DNA of 48,625 nucleotides from an uncultured Prevotellaceae bacterium (lineage in GTDB: Bacteria; Bacteroidota; Bacteroidia; Bacteroidales; Muribaculaceae): contig ONJX01000020.1 of the NCBI GenBank assembly GCA_900318255.1, forward strand, positions 1 through 48,625. Direction: 5' to 3'. Below, in pieces: positions 40,993 through 48,598 of this stretch. The position numbers and the translations under genes were made by a program. The notes under the pieces are model-generated. The model did no database searches. It had not been told where the DNA came from and worked only from the letters and a program-made list of their open reading frames with translations. Each line of letters begins with the position of its first letter. Position 1 is the stretch's first letter.

Positions 40993-41023
40993 TTGTATTA
41001 TCTTAGACTTATAACTAACTTTG
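40993..41023 (+). promoter_or_regulatory. Promoter of the AmgK-RapZ/MurU operon
   Basis: TTG (40993-40995), a 20-nt spacer and TAACTTTG (41016-41023), 37 nt upstream of the ATG. Confidence 0.82.
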
Positions 41024-41060
41024 TTTTATTAAACAAGACTAATCAAAATAACAACCAACT

Positions 41061-42533
41061 ATGGATTCTCACGAGAATTTAATTCAATTATATAAACAGC
41101 ACACCGGTAGCGAGCCTACTGAAGTCAAGCTAATGGATAAAGCTGGCTCTAACCGCCAGTATTATCGACTGTCGGGCGTTAAACCGATTGTGGGAGTTGT
41201 GGGTGAGTCGCGTGAAGAGAATGACGCCTTTATTTATATTGCCACCCATTTCAAAAATCAAGGGCTGTCGGTCCCCACTGTCTTTGGAGTGAGCGACGAC
41301 CACATGACCTACATTCAAGAAGACTTAGGCGGCAAACCCGAAAATATACTTTGGAACAAAATTCGTCGCAGCAGCATCACTCACGCTTTCACCAGTGAAG
41401 AAAAAGAACTGTTGCGACGCGCAATGAAGGACCTGTGCGACATTCAGTTTCGTGGCACTCAAGGGTTTGACTATAGCAAATGCTATCCAGCAGAGTGCTT
41501 CGACGAGCGATCTATCAAGTGGGACCTCAACTACTTCAAGTATTGCTTCCTCAAAGCCACCGGCATAGTTTTTAATGAGAACCTGCTCGAGAACGACTTC
41601 GACACCCTCACTCGCGATTTGCTCTCGGTGCCGAGCGACACGTTTATGTATCGCGACTTCCAGTCGCGCAATGTCATGCTCGTTGGCGACACTGAGCACC
41701 CTGCCGACTGCCGGCTTGCTTATATCGACTTCCAGGGAGGTCGTCGCGGGCCTTACTACTACGATGTGGCTTCGTTTGTGTGGCAGTCACGCGCCAAGTA
41801 CCCCGAGGACTTGAAGAAGGAACTCGTGCAAGCCTATCTTGAACAACTCAAGACCTACGTTCCACACCTCGACGAGAAGCTCTTTCACGAGAACCTGCGA
41901 CTGTTTGTTCTCTTCCGCACCCTGCAAGTGCTGGGAGCTTACGGCTTTCGCGGATACTTCGAGAAGAAACCCGACTTCATGAAGAATAGCATTGTGCCCG
42001 CCATTGCCAACCTGCGGCGCCTGGTGACAAGCACATCATTTGACCACTACCCCTACCTGAGCAAAATAATCAATGAACTGGTAAACCTTAAAGACTTCAC
42101 CAGCGAAGAGAAATCGCTCACCGTCAGGGTGATGAGCTTTGCCTATAAAAAAGGCATCCCCCACGACCCGTCGGGCAACGGAGGCGGTTATGTGTTTGAC
42201 TGCCGAGCACTGAACAACCCAGGCAAATATGACAAATACAAAGCCTTCACCGGTCTTGACGAGAACGTAATCAAGTTCCTTCAGAAAGAAAGCACCATCG
42301 ACCAGTGGCTTGTACACGTCTATGCGATGGTAGATGAGTCGGTAGAACGTTACATTAAGCGCAACTTCACCGACCTGATGGTGTGTTTTGGATGCACCGG
42401 CGGGCAGCACCGTTCGGTCTATGCAGCCCAGCATCTGGCAGAGCACATTCACAAGAAATTCAACGTGCGGGTAGAGCTCTCTCATCGTGAGCAGAGCGGC
42501 CATGACCGCACATTTAATCCAGTGGAGCAGTGA
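41061..42533 (+). CDS. AmgK-type amino-sugar kinase fused to a RapZ C-terminal domain
   Basis: Two-part protein of 490 aa. Residues about 1-335 form an aminoglycoside-phosphotransferase-like kinase: YRDFQSRNVML gives catalytic D199 and N204, and YIDFQGGRRGPYYYDVASFV gives the metal Asp D222. This is the pattern of AmgK, which phosphorylates C1 of MurNAc/GlcNAc in cell-wall recycling. Residues about 370-490 match RapZ-C: SFAYKKGIPHDPSGNGGGYV, VCFGCTGGQHRSVYAAQHLA, VELSHREQ. In E. coli RapZ this half binds glucosamine-6-P and RNA; the P-loop half of RapZ is absent. It overlaps the next gene (MurU-type) by 4 bp, which supports the AmgK assignment. Substrate and sensing role are inferred. Confidence 0.88.
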   Translation: MDSHENLIQLYKQHTGSEPTEVKLMDKAGSNRQYYRLSGVKPIVGVVGESREENDAFIYIATHFKNQGLSVPTVFGVSDDHMTYIQEDLGGKPENILWNKIRRSSITHAFTSEEKELLRRAMKDLCDIQFRGTQGFDYSKCYPAECFDERSIKWDLNYFKYCFLKATGIVFNENLLENDFDTLTRDLLSVPSDTFMYRDFQSRNVMLVGDTEHPADCRLAYIDFQGGRRGPYYYDVASFVWQSRAKYPEDLKKELVQAYLEQLKTYVPHLDEKLFHENLRLFVLFRTLQVLGAYGFRGYFEKKPDFMKNSIVPAIANLRRLVTSTSFDHYPYLSKIINELVNLKDFTSEEKSLTVRVMSFAYKKGIPHDPSGNGGGYVFDCRALNNPGKYDKYKAFTGLDENVIKFLQKESTIDQWLVHVYAMVDESVERYIKRNFTDLMVCFGCTGGQHRSVYAAQHLAEHIHKKFNVRVELSHREQSGHDRTFNPVEQ

Positions 42534-43285
42534 AAGCGATGATATTTGCCGCGGGGTTAGGCACCAGGCTCCGCCCGTTGACCAACGACCGCCCTAAAGC
42601 TCTGGTGGAGATAAGCGGCAAAACCATGCTCGAGCGAGTGATTGGACGTCTCGCACAGGCAGGTTTTGATGACATCACTATCAACATCCACCACTTTGGG
42701 CAGAAAATCATTGATTATCTTGACCAGCACCACAACTTTGGGCTAAACATCCACATCAGCGACGAGTGCGACCTGCTGCTCGACACTGGTGGAGGCATTC
42801 TCAAGGCACGACAGTTTCTCGACGGCAACGAGCCTTTTCTCGTACACAATGCCGACATATTAACCGATATCGACCTGCTCTCAATCTATCAAAGCCATGT
42901 CACCAGCGGCGCCATGGCCACCGTGCTGGTGAAAGAGCGCAAGACGAGTCGCTACTTTGTGTTTGACGACAACTACCGACTGCAAGGCTGGATCAACAAA
43001 TCCACCGGCGAGACACGTCCTCCACATTTCATCCACGCTAAAGGCATGCATGAGCTAGCCTTTGGCGGCATCCACGTGATATCGCCAAGCATTTTCCAGG
43101 AATTGGAGCGATATTCGCAAGGGCAACCCAAGTTCTCAATCACACCATTCTACGTTGACCAGTGCCACAATCACCTCATTAAGGGATATGTTCAACACAC
43201 ACCTTACACCTGGCTCGACGTAGGCAAGCCCGAGACACTCAAACAGGCCCAAGAAATTGTGCAACAAAAAATGTCCTCGTTGTGA
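42530..43285 (+). CDS. MurU-type sugar-1-phosphate nucleotidyltransferase
   Basis: Nucleotidyltransferase of 251 aa. Signature IFAAGLGTRLRPLTNDRPKA with the Rossmann start, LLLDTGGGILKARQFL, HNADILTDIDL (Asp metal site), GGIHVISPSIF and the C-terminal YTWLDVGKPETL. Closest to MurU, which makes UDP-MurNAc from MurNAc-1-P, and to short mannose-1-P guanylyltransferases. Translational coupling (GTG overlapping the TGA of the AmgK fusion) favours MurU. The GTG at 42530 gives the family-typical KAMIFAAG start; an ATG three codons later is possible. Its terminator overlaps the stop codon. Confidence 0.88.
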   Translation: MKAMIFAAGLGTRLRPLTNDRPKALVEISGKTMLERVIGRLAQAGFDDITINIHHFGQKIIDYLDQHHNFGLNIHISDECDLLLDTGGGILKARQFLDGNEPFLVHNADILTDIDLLSIYQSHVTSGAMATVLVKERKTSRYFVFDDNYRLQGWINKSTGETRPPHFIHAKGMHELAFGGIHVISPSIFQELERYSQGQPKFSITPFYVDQCHNHLIKGYVQHTPYTWLDVGKPETLKQAQEIVQQKMSSL

Positions 43286-43296
43286 GGACTTTTTTA
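43273..43296 (+). terminator. Rho-independent terminator overlapping the MurU-type gene end
   Basis: GTCCTC (43273-43278) pairs with GAGGAC (43284-43289) around a 5-nt loop, followed by seven T. The stem's left arm and loop lie in the last codons and the stop. Confidence 0.9.
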
Positions 43297-43298
43297 TA

Positions 43299-43369
43299 CC
43301 AATCGGTCATTAGGTTTTATTGATAAAAAGGTCAAAAAACAACCTAACCTCGGCCTAATGACCGATTGG
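43299..43369. repeat. Perfect 16-bp inverted repeat with 39-base spacer
   Basis: CCAATCGGTCATTAGG (43299-43314) and CCTAATGACCGATTGG (43354-43369) are perfect arms. An alternative pairing uses TTAGGTT (43310-43316) with AACCTAA (43341-43347). It lies between convergent genes just after a terminator; it could be a bidirectional terminator for the DUF4836 gene or a small mobile-element-like unit. Confidence 0.8.
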
Positions 43370-43377
43370 GATTTATT

Positions 43378-44910
43378 TCAAAAATCTGACAGTCCTATTT
43401 CTTCAGCACCCATGCCACTAGGTTCTCTCCAGCACAGGCACTTCAATGAAGAGATAACGACATTCTCGTTGGGGTCTTCAGTGAAGTAAAAGCCCTCGCC
43501 ATGTGTCTTATTGCGTAAGCCCCAGCACAGGTCGCCTTCATGCGCACCAGCAATCTTAACCAGCTTAAACAGCGACATCACCGACGATTTCATTGTGCTC
43601 ACCAGAGGAAGCCACTCCGCAGCCGACGAGCTGGGCACAAAATTCACACATCGCAAATACACCACATCGTTAGTTTTATTCATCACCAGAGCCTTGCTAC
43701 CATCGCTGGTGTCGTATTGATATTCTCTATTAGCATTGAAAACGGGGGGCTGACCATGAAGTGAGGCAAAATTTACTATCTCATTAACCACAACATCGGG
43801 TGCTGTGGATTGAGCCGACACGCCAAAAATATAATCTCCCTCATCAATCTTTTCTAGCCCTACCACGAGATTGCCGTTGAGTGATGACACAATATCACCA
43901 CAATTTATACCATCAACAGGAAGAGCTTCGAGCATCTTGGATATTCCAGGCATTTTCATCAATTCAGCTCCACTTAGTCTTATCGAGAAATACGTGCCGA
44001 AGTCGCTAGGCACATTTTCCAGAACATCAGAGGCATTGCCACTAGCCGCTGTAGCAACAACTTTGTCGTAGAACAAACTATACAAGCCATTGTCAGCACA
44101 GATGAAATCGGTCGATATCGCCACTTTCTCATCACCTTGCTTGGAGTCGTCAAAATTGATTGTGGCGGTTATTGCCTTGATGCCAGTACCTTCAAATATC
44201 GTGGCTGGAGAGATACTGCCCACCGCTGTTCCAAGATTTAGGTTCTCAAACAGCAACGGCAGTCCTTTAGCATCAACATAGACGGCAATGTCACTATCCT
44301 TAGCATCAATAGCCTTAGCAACATCTTCATTGTCAAGCACACTGGGCTTAGACTTGTCAAGGATATTCTTGGCGGCGGCACTAGCCTCATCGTCGGTGGC
44401 ATTGTTTTTGCGCGCTATCAGCAACACATTGTCATCAATAGCAAAAGCATAGTCGAGATGAGAAGCAAACTCAATACCCACCATCTCTTTCATCTTGCCA
44501 TGGGCAATTTTATTCACAACTTCTTTAGCCTTGTCTTCATCGGCAAGAGGCAACAATGCCACAGCCTGTAGCACCCCTTTTGTCAAGAATACATAGCTAT
44601 GGCAGCCAACGTCGATTCCTGACTCAGGCAAGTAGTTGACCACATCACCTATAATGTTCAAGTCGTCTTCAATGTTGGCGTTGGCCTGGTCTATCACAGC
44701 CTTGAGGTCAGATGGGATGGTGAGTGTAGCGTCCTTTTCTTCACCTTTCTTGATTCCTGCCTTGTCGAGGATGCTTGGCATGTTAATCTTCACCACACCC
44801 ACGGCATCGTTTGGAATCATTGCACGCAATTTTTCGTCGGTCGAGGTACATGACGCCATCACTAAGACGGCAACCAGAATAAGCAAATAATTTAGTCTCT
44901 TCATAATCAT
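43378..44910 (-). CDS. DUF4836 family lipoprotein
   Basis: Predicted lipoprotein of 510 aa. Lipobox LVMASCTS (Cys about 21) after an MKRLNYLLIL signal. The body resembles the Bacteroidetes DUF4836 family: repeated alpha/beta units such as MIPNDAVGVVKINMPSILDK, SDIAVYVDAKGLPLLFENL and VPSDFGTYFSIRLSGAELMK. Function unknown. The C-terminal segment ends near GLSDF without a membrane helix. Divergent from the 45.1-kb small-protein gene; -7-like TACTTTTG at 44927-44934 with TTG at a slightly long 22-nt spacing. The two alternative ATGs (44910 and 44904) differ by two codons. Confidence 0.82.
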   Translation of the reverse strand: MIMKRLNYLLILVAVLVMASCTSTDEKLRAMIPNDAVGVVKINMPSILDKAGIKKGEEKDATLTIPSDLKAVIDQANANIEDDLNIIGDVVNYLPESGIDVGCHSYVFLTKGVLQAVALLPLADEDKAKEVVNKIAHGKMKEMVGIEFASHLDYAFAIDDNVLLIARKNNATDDEASAAAKNILDKSKPSVLDNEDVAKAIDAKDSDIAVYVDAKGLPLLFENLNLGTAVGSISPATIFEGTGIKAITATINFDDSKQGDEKVAISTDFICADNGLYSLFYDKVVATAASGNASDVLENVPSDFGTYFSIRLSGAELMKMPGISKMLEALPVDGINCGDIVSSLNGNLVVGLEKIDEGDYIFGVSAQSTAPDVVVNEIVNFASLHGQPPVFNANREYQYDTSDGSKALVMNKTNDVVYLRCVNFVPSSSAAEWLPLVSTMKSSVMSLFKLVKIAGAHEGDLCWGLRNKTHGEGFYFTEDPNENVVISSLKCLCWREPSGMGAEEIGLSDF

Positions 44911-44926
44911 TTCATCTGTTAGCGTG

Positions 44927-44959
44927 CAAAAGTAGTGTATTTTTCAGTTATTTTTACAA
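44927..44959 (-). promoter_or_regulatory. Candidate promoter of the DUF4836 gene
   Basis: On the minus strand TTG (44957-44959), a 22-nt spacer and TACTTTTG (44927-44934). The spacer is longer than in the other promoters here. Confidence 0.6.
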
Positions 44960-45009
44960 GAAAAACTACTAAATTTCATCACTTGTTAATAAGTTTTCTA
45001 TAATTTCTA

Positions 45010-45039
45010 TTGCCAAACCCATCATTATTTGTATTTTTG
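45010..45039 (+). promoter_or_regulatory. Promoter of the small acidic protein gene
   Basis: TTG (45010-45012), a 19-nt spacer and TATTTTTG (45032-45039), 44 nt upstream of the ATG. Confidence 0.78.
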
Positions 45040-45083
45040 AGCCGCTAAAACGTATTTACGACCTAATTATCATTTTAATTAAC

Positions 45084-45314
45084 ATGAACGACATTTCCGA
45101 AATTTTGAGGGCTTTGCTCGACCAACTCAGCAATACTGAGGAAGTGGAACGAGAATTTGCCGAAATGATGAACGATGATCCACAACTAGAAGAGGACTAT
45201 AAACTCTGGTGCGAAGATATGGGTTATGGATATAAAACTGGTTACCAAGATTTTATTGATGAGCAGATGCGCGACCGAGAAGACTTCTGGGATAGCATGA
45301 ACGAGGAGTTTTAG
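45084..45314 (+). CDS. Small acidic protein of unknown function
   Basis: Protein of 76 aa, strongly acidic (about a third Asp/Glu), rich in aromatic residues toward its end (YKLWCEDMGYGYKTGYQDFI). Predicted helical, no signal peptide or known motif. It has a good promoter and lies 102 bases upstream of aguA on the same strand. Acidity and size suggest a binding partner or decoy protein, but I cannot assign a function. Confidence 0.7.
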   Translation: MNDISEILRALLDQLSNTEEVEREFAEMMNDDPQLEEDYKLWCEDMGYGYKTGYQDFIDEQMRDREDFWDSMNEEF

Positions 45315-45416
45315 CCCAGTGCAGGCAAGGTAATAAGGCCACGAGCAATCAATTAATCGTGTTGTTATCGCCTTTTACCATCATCAATTAATTCTATAAA
45401 TGACTAACTAACAACA

Positions 45417-46445
45417 ATGAACTATAAATTGCCTGCCGAGTGGGAGCCACAAGACGCCATCATGATGGCATGGCCTCATCGTGGCACCGATTGGCACTAC
45501 ATGCTCTCTGAGGCACAGGCGTGCTTCAAGGCAGTGGCTCGCGCCATCGTGAGCGAAATGCGCCTCATTGTCATCGCCCCTGATGCCGACGACGTGAAAC
45601 ACCAACTTAGCGACATCGACCATAACGACAGAATCTTATATCAGGAAATAGACACCAACGACACCTGGGCGCGCGACTTCGGACCCATCTCTGTAACAGG
45701 CAATGGCAAGCAACTGATGCTCGACTTCAAGTTTAATGCTTGGGGACTAAAGTTTGCCGCTTGCCTTGACAACCTCATCTGCGCAAAGATGCAAGAAAGC
45801 GCCATCTTCAACGCTCAAGCCATCAACTGCCAGGACTTCGTACTTGAAGGTGGCTCTATCGAGAGCGACGGCAATGGCACCATCCTCACCACTAGCCAAT
45901 GCCTGCTCTCACCTAACCGCAACCGCCACCTAAGTAAGCAACAGATTGAAGCAATGCTCATGAAAAGGCTCGGAGCAAAAAAGGTGCTGTGGCTCGACAG
46001 TGGTGAGCTCACCGGCGACGACACCGATGCGCACATCGACACCCTCGCCCGCCTAGCTCCAGGCAACACTATCCTCCATGTGAAATGCAATGACCCCAGC
46101 GACGAGCAGCACGCCTCGCTCTCTCGCATGGAGCAGGAGCTCAAAGCCATGACCAACGCCCAAGGCGCACCTTTCAACCTTGTGCCACTGCCATGTCCCG
46201 CTCCCATTCACGACACAGAGGGCAATAGGCTACCAGCCACTTACGCCAACTTTTTGATAACTAACACGCAAGTGCTTGTGCCCATCTACAACCAGCCCCA
46301 AAACGACAACGTTGCACTCAAAACCATAGCACGGGCGTTTCCTGACCGGCACGTTGTGGGCATCGACTGCAACGCGTTAATTCAACAACACGGGTCGCTG
46401 CATTGCATCACCATGCAGATTCCCAAAAACTTCTTGAAAAAATGA
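45417..46445 (+). CDS. aguA: Agmatine deiminase
   Basis: Converts agmatine to N-carbamoylputrescine and ammonia; guanidino-group-modifying fold, 342 aa. Catalytic features: NDTWARDFGPISV (substrate Asp), FVLEGGSIESDGNGTIL, the His in TGDDTDAHIDTLARLAPG, and Cys C330 in HGSLHCITMQIP. The stop overlaps the start of aguB by 4 bp (ATGA), the usual pairing for putrescine synthesis. No clear promoter in the 102-base gap before it; transcription may come from the small acidic protein gene. Confidence 0.95.
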   Translation: MNYKLPAEWEPQDAIMMAWPHRGTDWHYMLSEAQACFKAVARAIVSEMRLIVIAPDADDVKHQLSDIDHNDRILYQEIDTNDTWARDFGPISVTGNGKQLMLDFKFNAWGLKFAACLDNLICAKMQESAIFNAQAINCQDFVLEGGSIESDGNGTILTTSQCLLSPNRNRHLSKQQIEAMLMKRLGAKKVLWLDSGELTGDDTDAHIDTLARLAPGNTILHVKCNDPSDEQHASLSRMEQELKAMTNAQGAPFNLVPLPCPAPIHDTEGNRLPATYANFLITNTQVLVPIYNQPQNDNVALKTIARAFPDRHVVGIDCNALIQQHGSLHCITMQIPKNFLKK

Positions 46446-47317
46446 AAATAGGAATAATACAACAACGCAACTGCGGCGAGGTGGAACTAAACCGCACTCG
46501 CCTAATAGAAAAAATAGCAAGCCTCGCCAAAGGTGGAGCACAACTCATTGTGATGCAGGAGCTGCACGACTCACTATACTTTTGCCAAGAGGAAAATGTG
46601 AACAATTTTGACCTCGCCACCACAATTCCTGGCGATGTGACCCAGACCTATGCTCAAGCCGCTCGAGAGAATAATGTCGTGCTCGTGACATCGCTCTTTG
46701 AGCGCAGAGCCAAGGGGCTATACCATAACACTGCGGTAGTGTTTGACAGTGACGGCTCCATCGCTGGCAAATACCGCAAGATGCACATCCCCGACGACCC
46801 TGCCTACTACGAGAAATTCTACTTCACACCAGGTGACCTGGGCTTCGAACCCATCAACACTAGCGTGGGGCGGCTAGGCGTGCTTGTGTGCTGGGACCAA
46901 TGGTACCCCGAGGCAGCACGACTCATGGCCCTGCGTGGCGCCGACCTGCTCATCTACCCTACTGCCATAGGCTTTGAGAGCAGCGACAACGAGAATGAGA
47001 AGATGCGACAGCTCAACGCCTGGATGACAGTGCAGCTCGGGCACGCTGTGGCCAATGGCATTCCCGTCGTCACCGTCAACCGTGTGGGGCATGAAGCCGA
47101 CCCTAGCGGTCAGACCAATGGCATCGAGTTCTGGGGCAGTAGTTTCATTGCCGGGCAGCAGGGAGAAATACTGCACTGCGCATCAAGCAACGATGAGGAA
47201 GAGACCATCATCGATGTGAACCTCGACCGCACCGAGCGAGTGCGACGCTGGTGGCCTTTCCTGCGCGACCGCCGCATCGACCACTATCAAGGCCTTGACA
47301 AGAGATTTCTCGACTAA
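46442..47317 (+). CDS. aguB: N-carbamoylputrescine amidase
   Basis: Nitrilase-superfamily enzyme making putrescine, CO2 and ammonia from N-carbamoylputrescine, 291 aa. Catalytic triad: E40 in IVMQELHDS, Lys in KYRKMHIPDDPAYYEKFYF, Cys in LGVLVCWDQWYPEAARLMAL. The ATG at 46442 sits inside the aguA stop (ATGA) and gives the correct N-terminus MKIGIIQQ. Together with AguA it completes the agmatine route to putrescine; the arginine decarboxylase (speA) is not in the window. Confidence 0.96.
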   Translation: MKIGIIQQRNCGEVELNRTRLIEKIASLAKGGAQLIVMQELHDSLYFCQEENVNNFDLATTIPGDVTQTYAQAARENNVVLVTSLFERRAKGLYHNTAVVFDSDGSIAGKYRKMHIPDDPAYYEKFYFTPGDLGFEPINTSVGRLGVLVCWDQWYPEAARLMALRGADLLIYPTAIGFESSDNENEKMRQLNAWMTVQLGHAVANGIPVVTVNRVGHEADPSGQTNGIEFWGSSFIAGQQGEILHCASSNDEEETIIDVNLDRTERVRRWWPFLRDRRIDHYQGLDKRFLD

Positions 47318-47338
47318 AAACAGCTCTCAAGATAAGGT

Positions 47339-47512
47339 TCGAAACATCGCGACGTCTTCGATAAGCGACTGAGCTACAGCGAGGCAGGCAAGTGCCATAT
47401 CACTAAAGATGTAGCCTCCACTGGTGAAGACCATGCATTCAGGCTGCGCTTTGTGATTAGCGGTGGTGACGCTCAGTTCACATTCAAGCAATCTTCACGC
47501 GACTCAAAATAA
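47339..47512 (+). pseudogene. Orphan C-terminal coding remnant
   Basis: An open stretch of 57 codons ending at TAA, preceded in frame by a stop codon two codons upstream and with no ATG, GTG or TTG start and no ribosome site. It reads SKHRDVFDKRLSYSEAGKCH, then ITKDVAST, and ends FTFKQSSRDSK. Codon use resembles coding sequence of the neighbours, so it is probably the tail of a deleted gene. Family not recognised. Confidence 0.4.
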
Positions 47513-47513
47513 A

Positions 47514-47544
47514 AATGCTGGTTGAGGTTCTCTCAACCAGCATT
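47514..47544 (+). terminator. Terminator-like hairpin after the aguAB operon
   Basis: AATGCTGGTTGAG pairs perfectly over 13 bp with CTCAACCAGCATT around a 5-nt loop. The following AATGTTTT is a weak T-run. It is the only candidate terminator for aguAB, about 200 nt after the stop. Confidence 0.7.
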
Positions 47545-47627
47545 AATGTTTTGCGGAAAGAGAGGGAATTTATGTATTCCTCTTTTCAAGGCAACAATAA
47601 CTGATTTTCAAATAGTTACATTTTTGA

Positions 47628-48112
47628 TTAGCGGTTCATGATTTCCACATGATTGGTAAACGTTGTAATTGTTAATAATGCTGGAATTTGTTTGTTATTC
47701 GTTGTTTCTAATTGTGCAGTTGGCAACTGCACAATTGTGGTATCTTGAATTTGTGCAGTTGGCAATTGCACAAATTCATTGATATTTAATTGTGAAATAC
47801 GGTCAATGAATATAGGTCGGCTATAAACATCATAAAATTTTACCATGTTATAAAGATTCCTTTTGCTCAAACCTCGTCTTCTAGGATTTTGCCGTTTTAG
47901 ATAGTCCGCTAAGTCACCGACAACTTTCGTCCCCCATCGGGCAGACTTAAGTTGCAATGAAATAATTGACATATTTCCCAATACATCTGCAATGCCGTTG
48001 TATTAACCATAGCTATTGCTGATGAGCGATACCTCTCAATCAACGAGTTAACAAACGCGAATTGAGTTTCCAGTTCAGATTGGTTAGGAACAATAGTGAT
48101 GTTTTCTGCCAT
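47628..48112 (-). pseudogene. Frameshifted and truncated YhcG/DUF1016-type nuclease gene
   Basis: The N-terminal half of a DUF1016 (PDDEXK nuclease family) protein: MAENITIVPNQSELETQFAF and IAMVNTTALQMYWEI in one frame, then SARWGTKVVGDLADYLKRQN and RRGLSKRNLYNMVKFYDVYS in another. Between them a third frame spells GKYVNYFIAT, so at least two indels have occurred. At 47974-47981 the sequence TTGGGAAA occurs once; if it were doubled, the reading would be YWEIGKYV, the family consensus. The C-terminal nuclease domain is missing. The 3' part contains two tandem palindromes coding VQLPTAQ. A -7 element TACCTTTG lies at 48135-48142. Confidence 0.8.
47710..47777. repeat. Two tandem near-perfect palindromes inside the YhcG pseudogene
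   Basis: 47710-47736 has 13-bp perfect arms AATTGTGCAGTTG/CAACTGCACAATT around one G. 47747-47777 has 15-bp arms GAATTTGTGCAGTTG/CAATTGCACAAATTC with one mismatch. They are 10 bases apart and in the same reading frame, each encoding VQLPTAQ. Confidence 0.85.
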
Positions 48113-48160
48113 AATCTTTATGCTTTTGATGCCACAAAGGTAATAAAAATTATGCATAAA

Positions 48161-48517
48161 TTATATCAGCCCCGAATTAGTGGCAAGGGTAAGGGCCTCG
48201 GTGATAGAACGAGTGCCAAGGCGTTCAAACATCACTCGCTTGTAAGTTTTAATGGTATCAACTGAGCGATTCATCTTGTCAGCAATTTGAGCGACAGTCA
48301 GACCTTGTGCCGAGAGTATAAGCACTTGTTTCTCTTGTGGGCGCAGAGTGAGTGTTTCTCGGGTTAGCCAGCAATGCTGTTCAAGTGAATATTCCAAATA
48401 GGTCGAAGCACCTTTTTTGCGCAACTCAATGTGGCCAGGTTCACTATGCGATGAGAGCGACACTACGCACATTGCAAGCCACAGCCTGCCGTCATCGGCA
48501 AATGCAAATGGTGTCAT
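48161..48517 (-). CDS. LuxR-type HTH regulator, possibly N-terminally truncated
   Basis: Protein of 118 aa. The C-terminal LuxR helix-turn-helix covers about 55-115: LTLRPQEKQVLILSAQGLTV, then AQIADKMNRSVDTIKTYKRV. The N-terminal 50 residues (FADDGRLWLAMCVVSLSSHS) look like the end of the PAS-like sensor domain found in longer Bacteroidetes regulators. A stop codon lies in frame 11 codons upstream of the ATG, so the longer sensor half is absent. It may be a functional short form or a decayed gene. It diverges from nothing and lies beside the YhcG pseudogene. Confidence 0.65.
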   Translation of the reverse strand: MTPFAFADDGRLWLAMCVVSLSSHSEPGHIELRKKGASTYLEYSLEQHCWLTRETLTLRPQEKQVLILSAQGLTVAQIADKMNRSVDTIKTYKRVMFERLGTRSITEALTLATNSGLI

Positions 48518-48573
48518 TTTATGATTTATAACCTTAATTCCGCAACACTATAATTTAACTTTATTTATAAGTT

Positions 48574-48598
48574 CCTGAGCAACAAAAAGTTGCCCAGG
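48574..48598. repeat. Hairpin at the right edge
   Basis: CCTGAGCAAC pairs with GTTGCCCAGG around AAAAA with one mismatch. It may belong to a gene outside the window. Confidence 0.45.

Noticed and set aside
41061..42533. Full RapZ/YvcJ RNase adapter
   Set aside because: The N-terminal half lacks a P-loop and instead has the aminoglycoside-phosphotransferase motifs.
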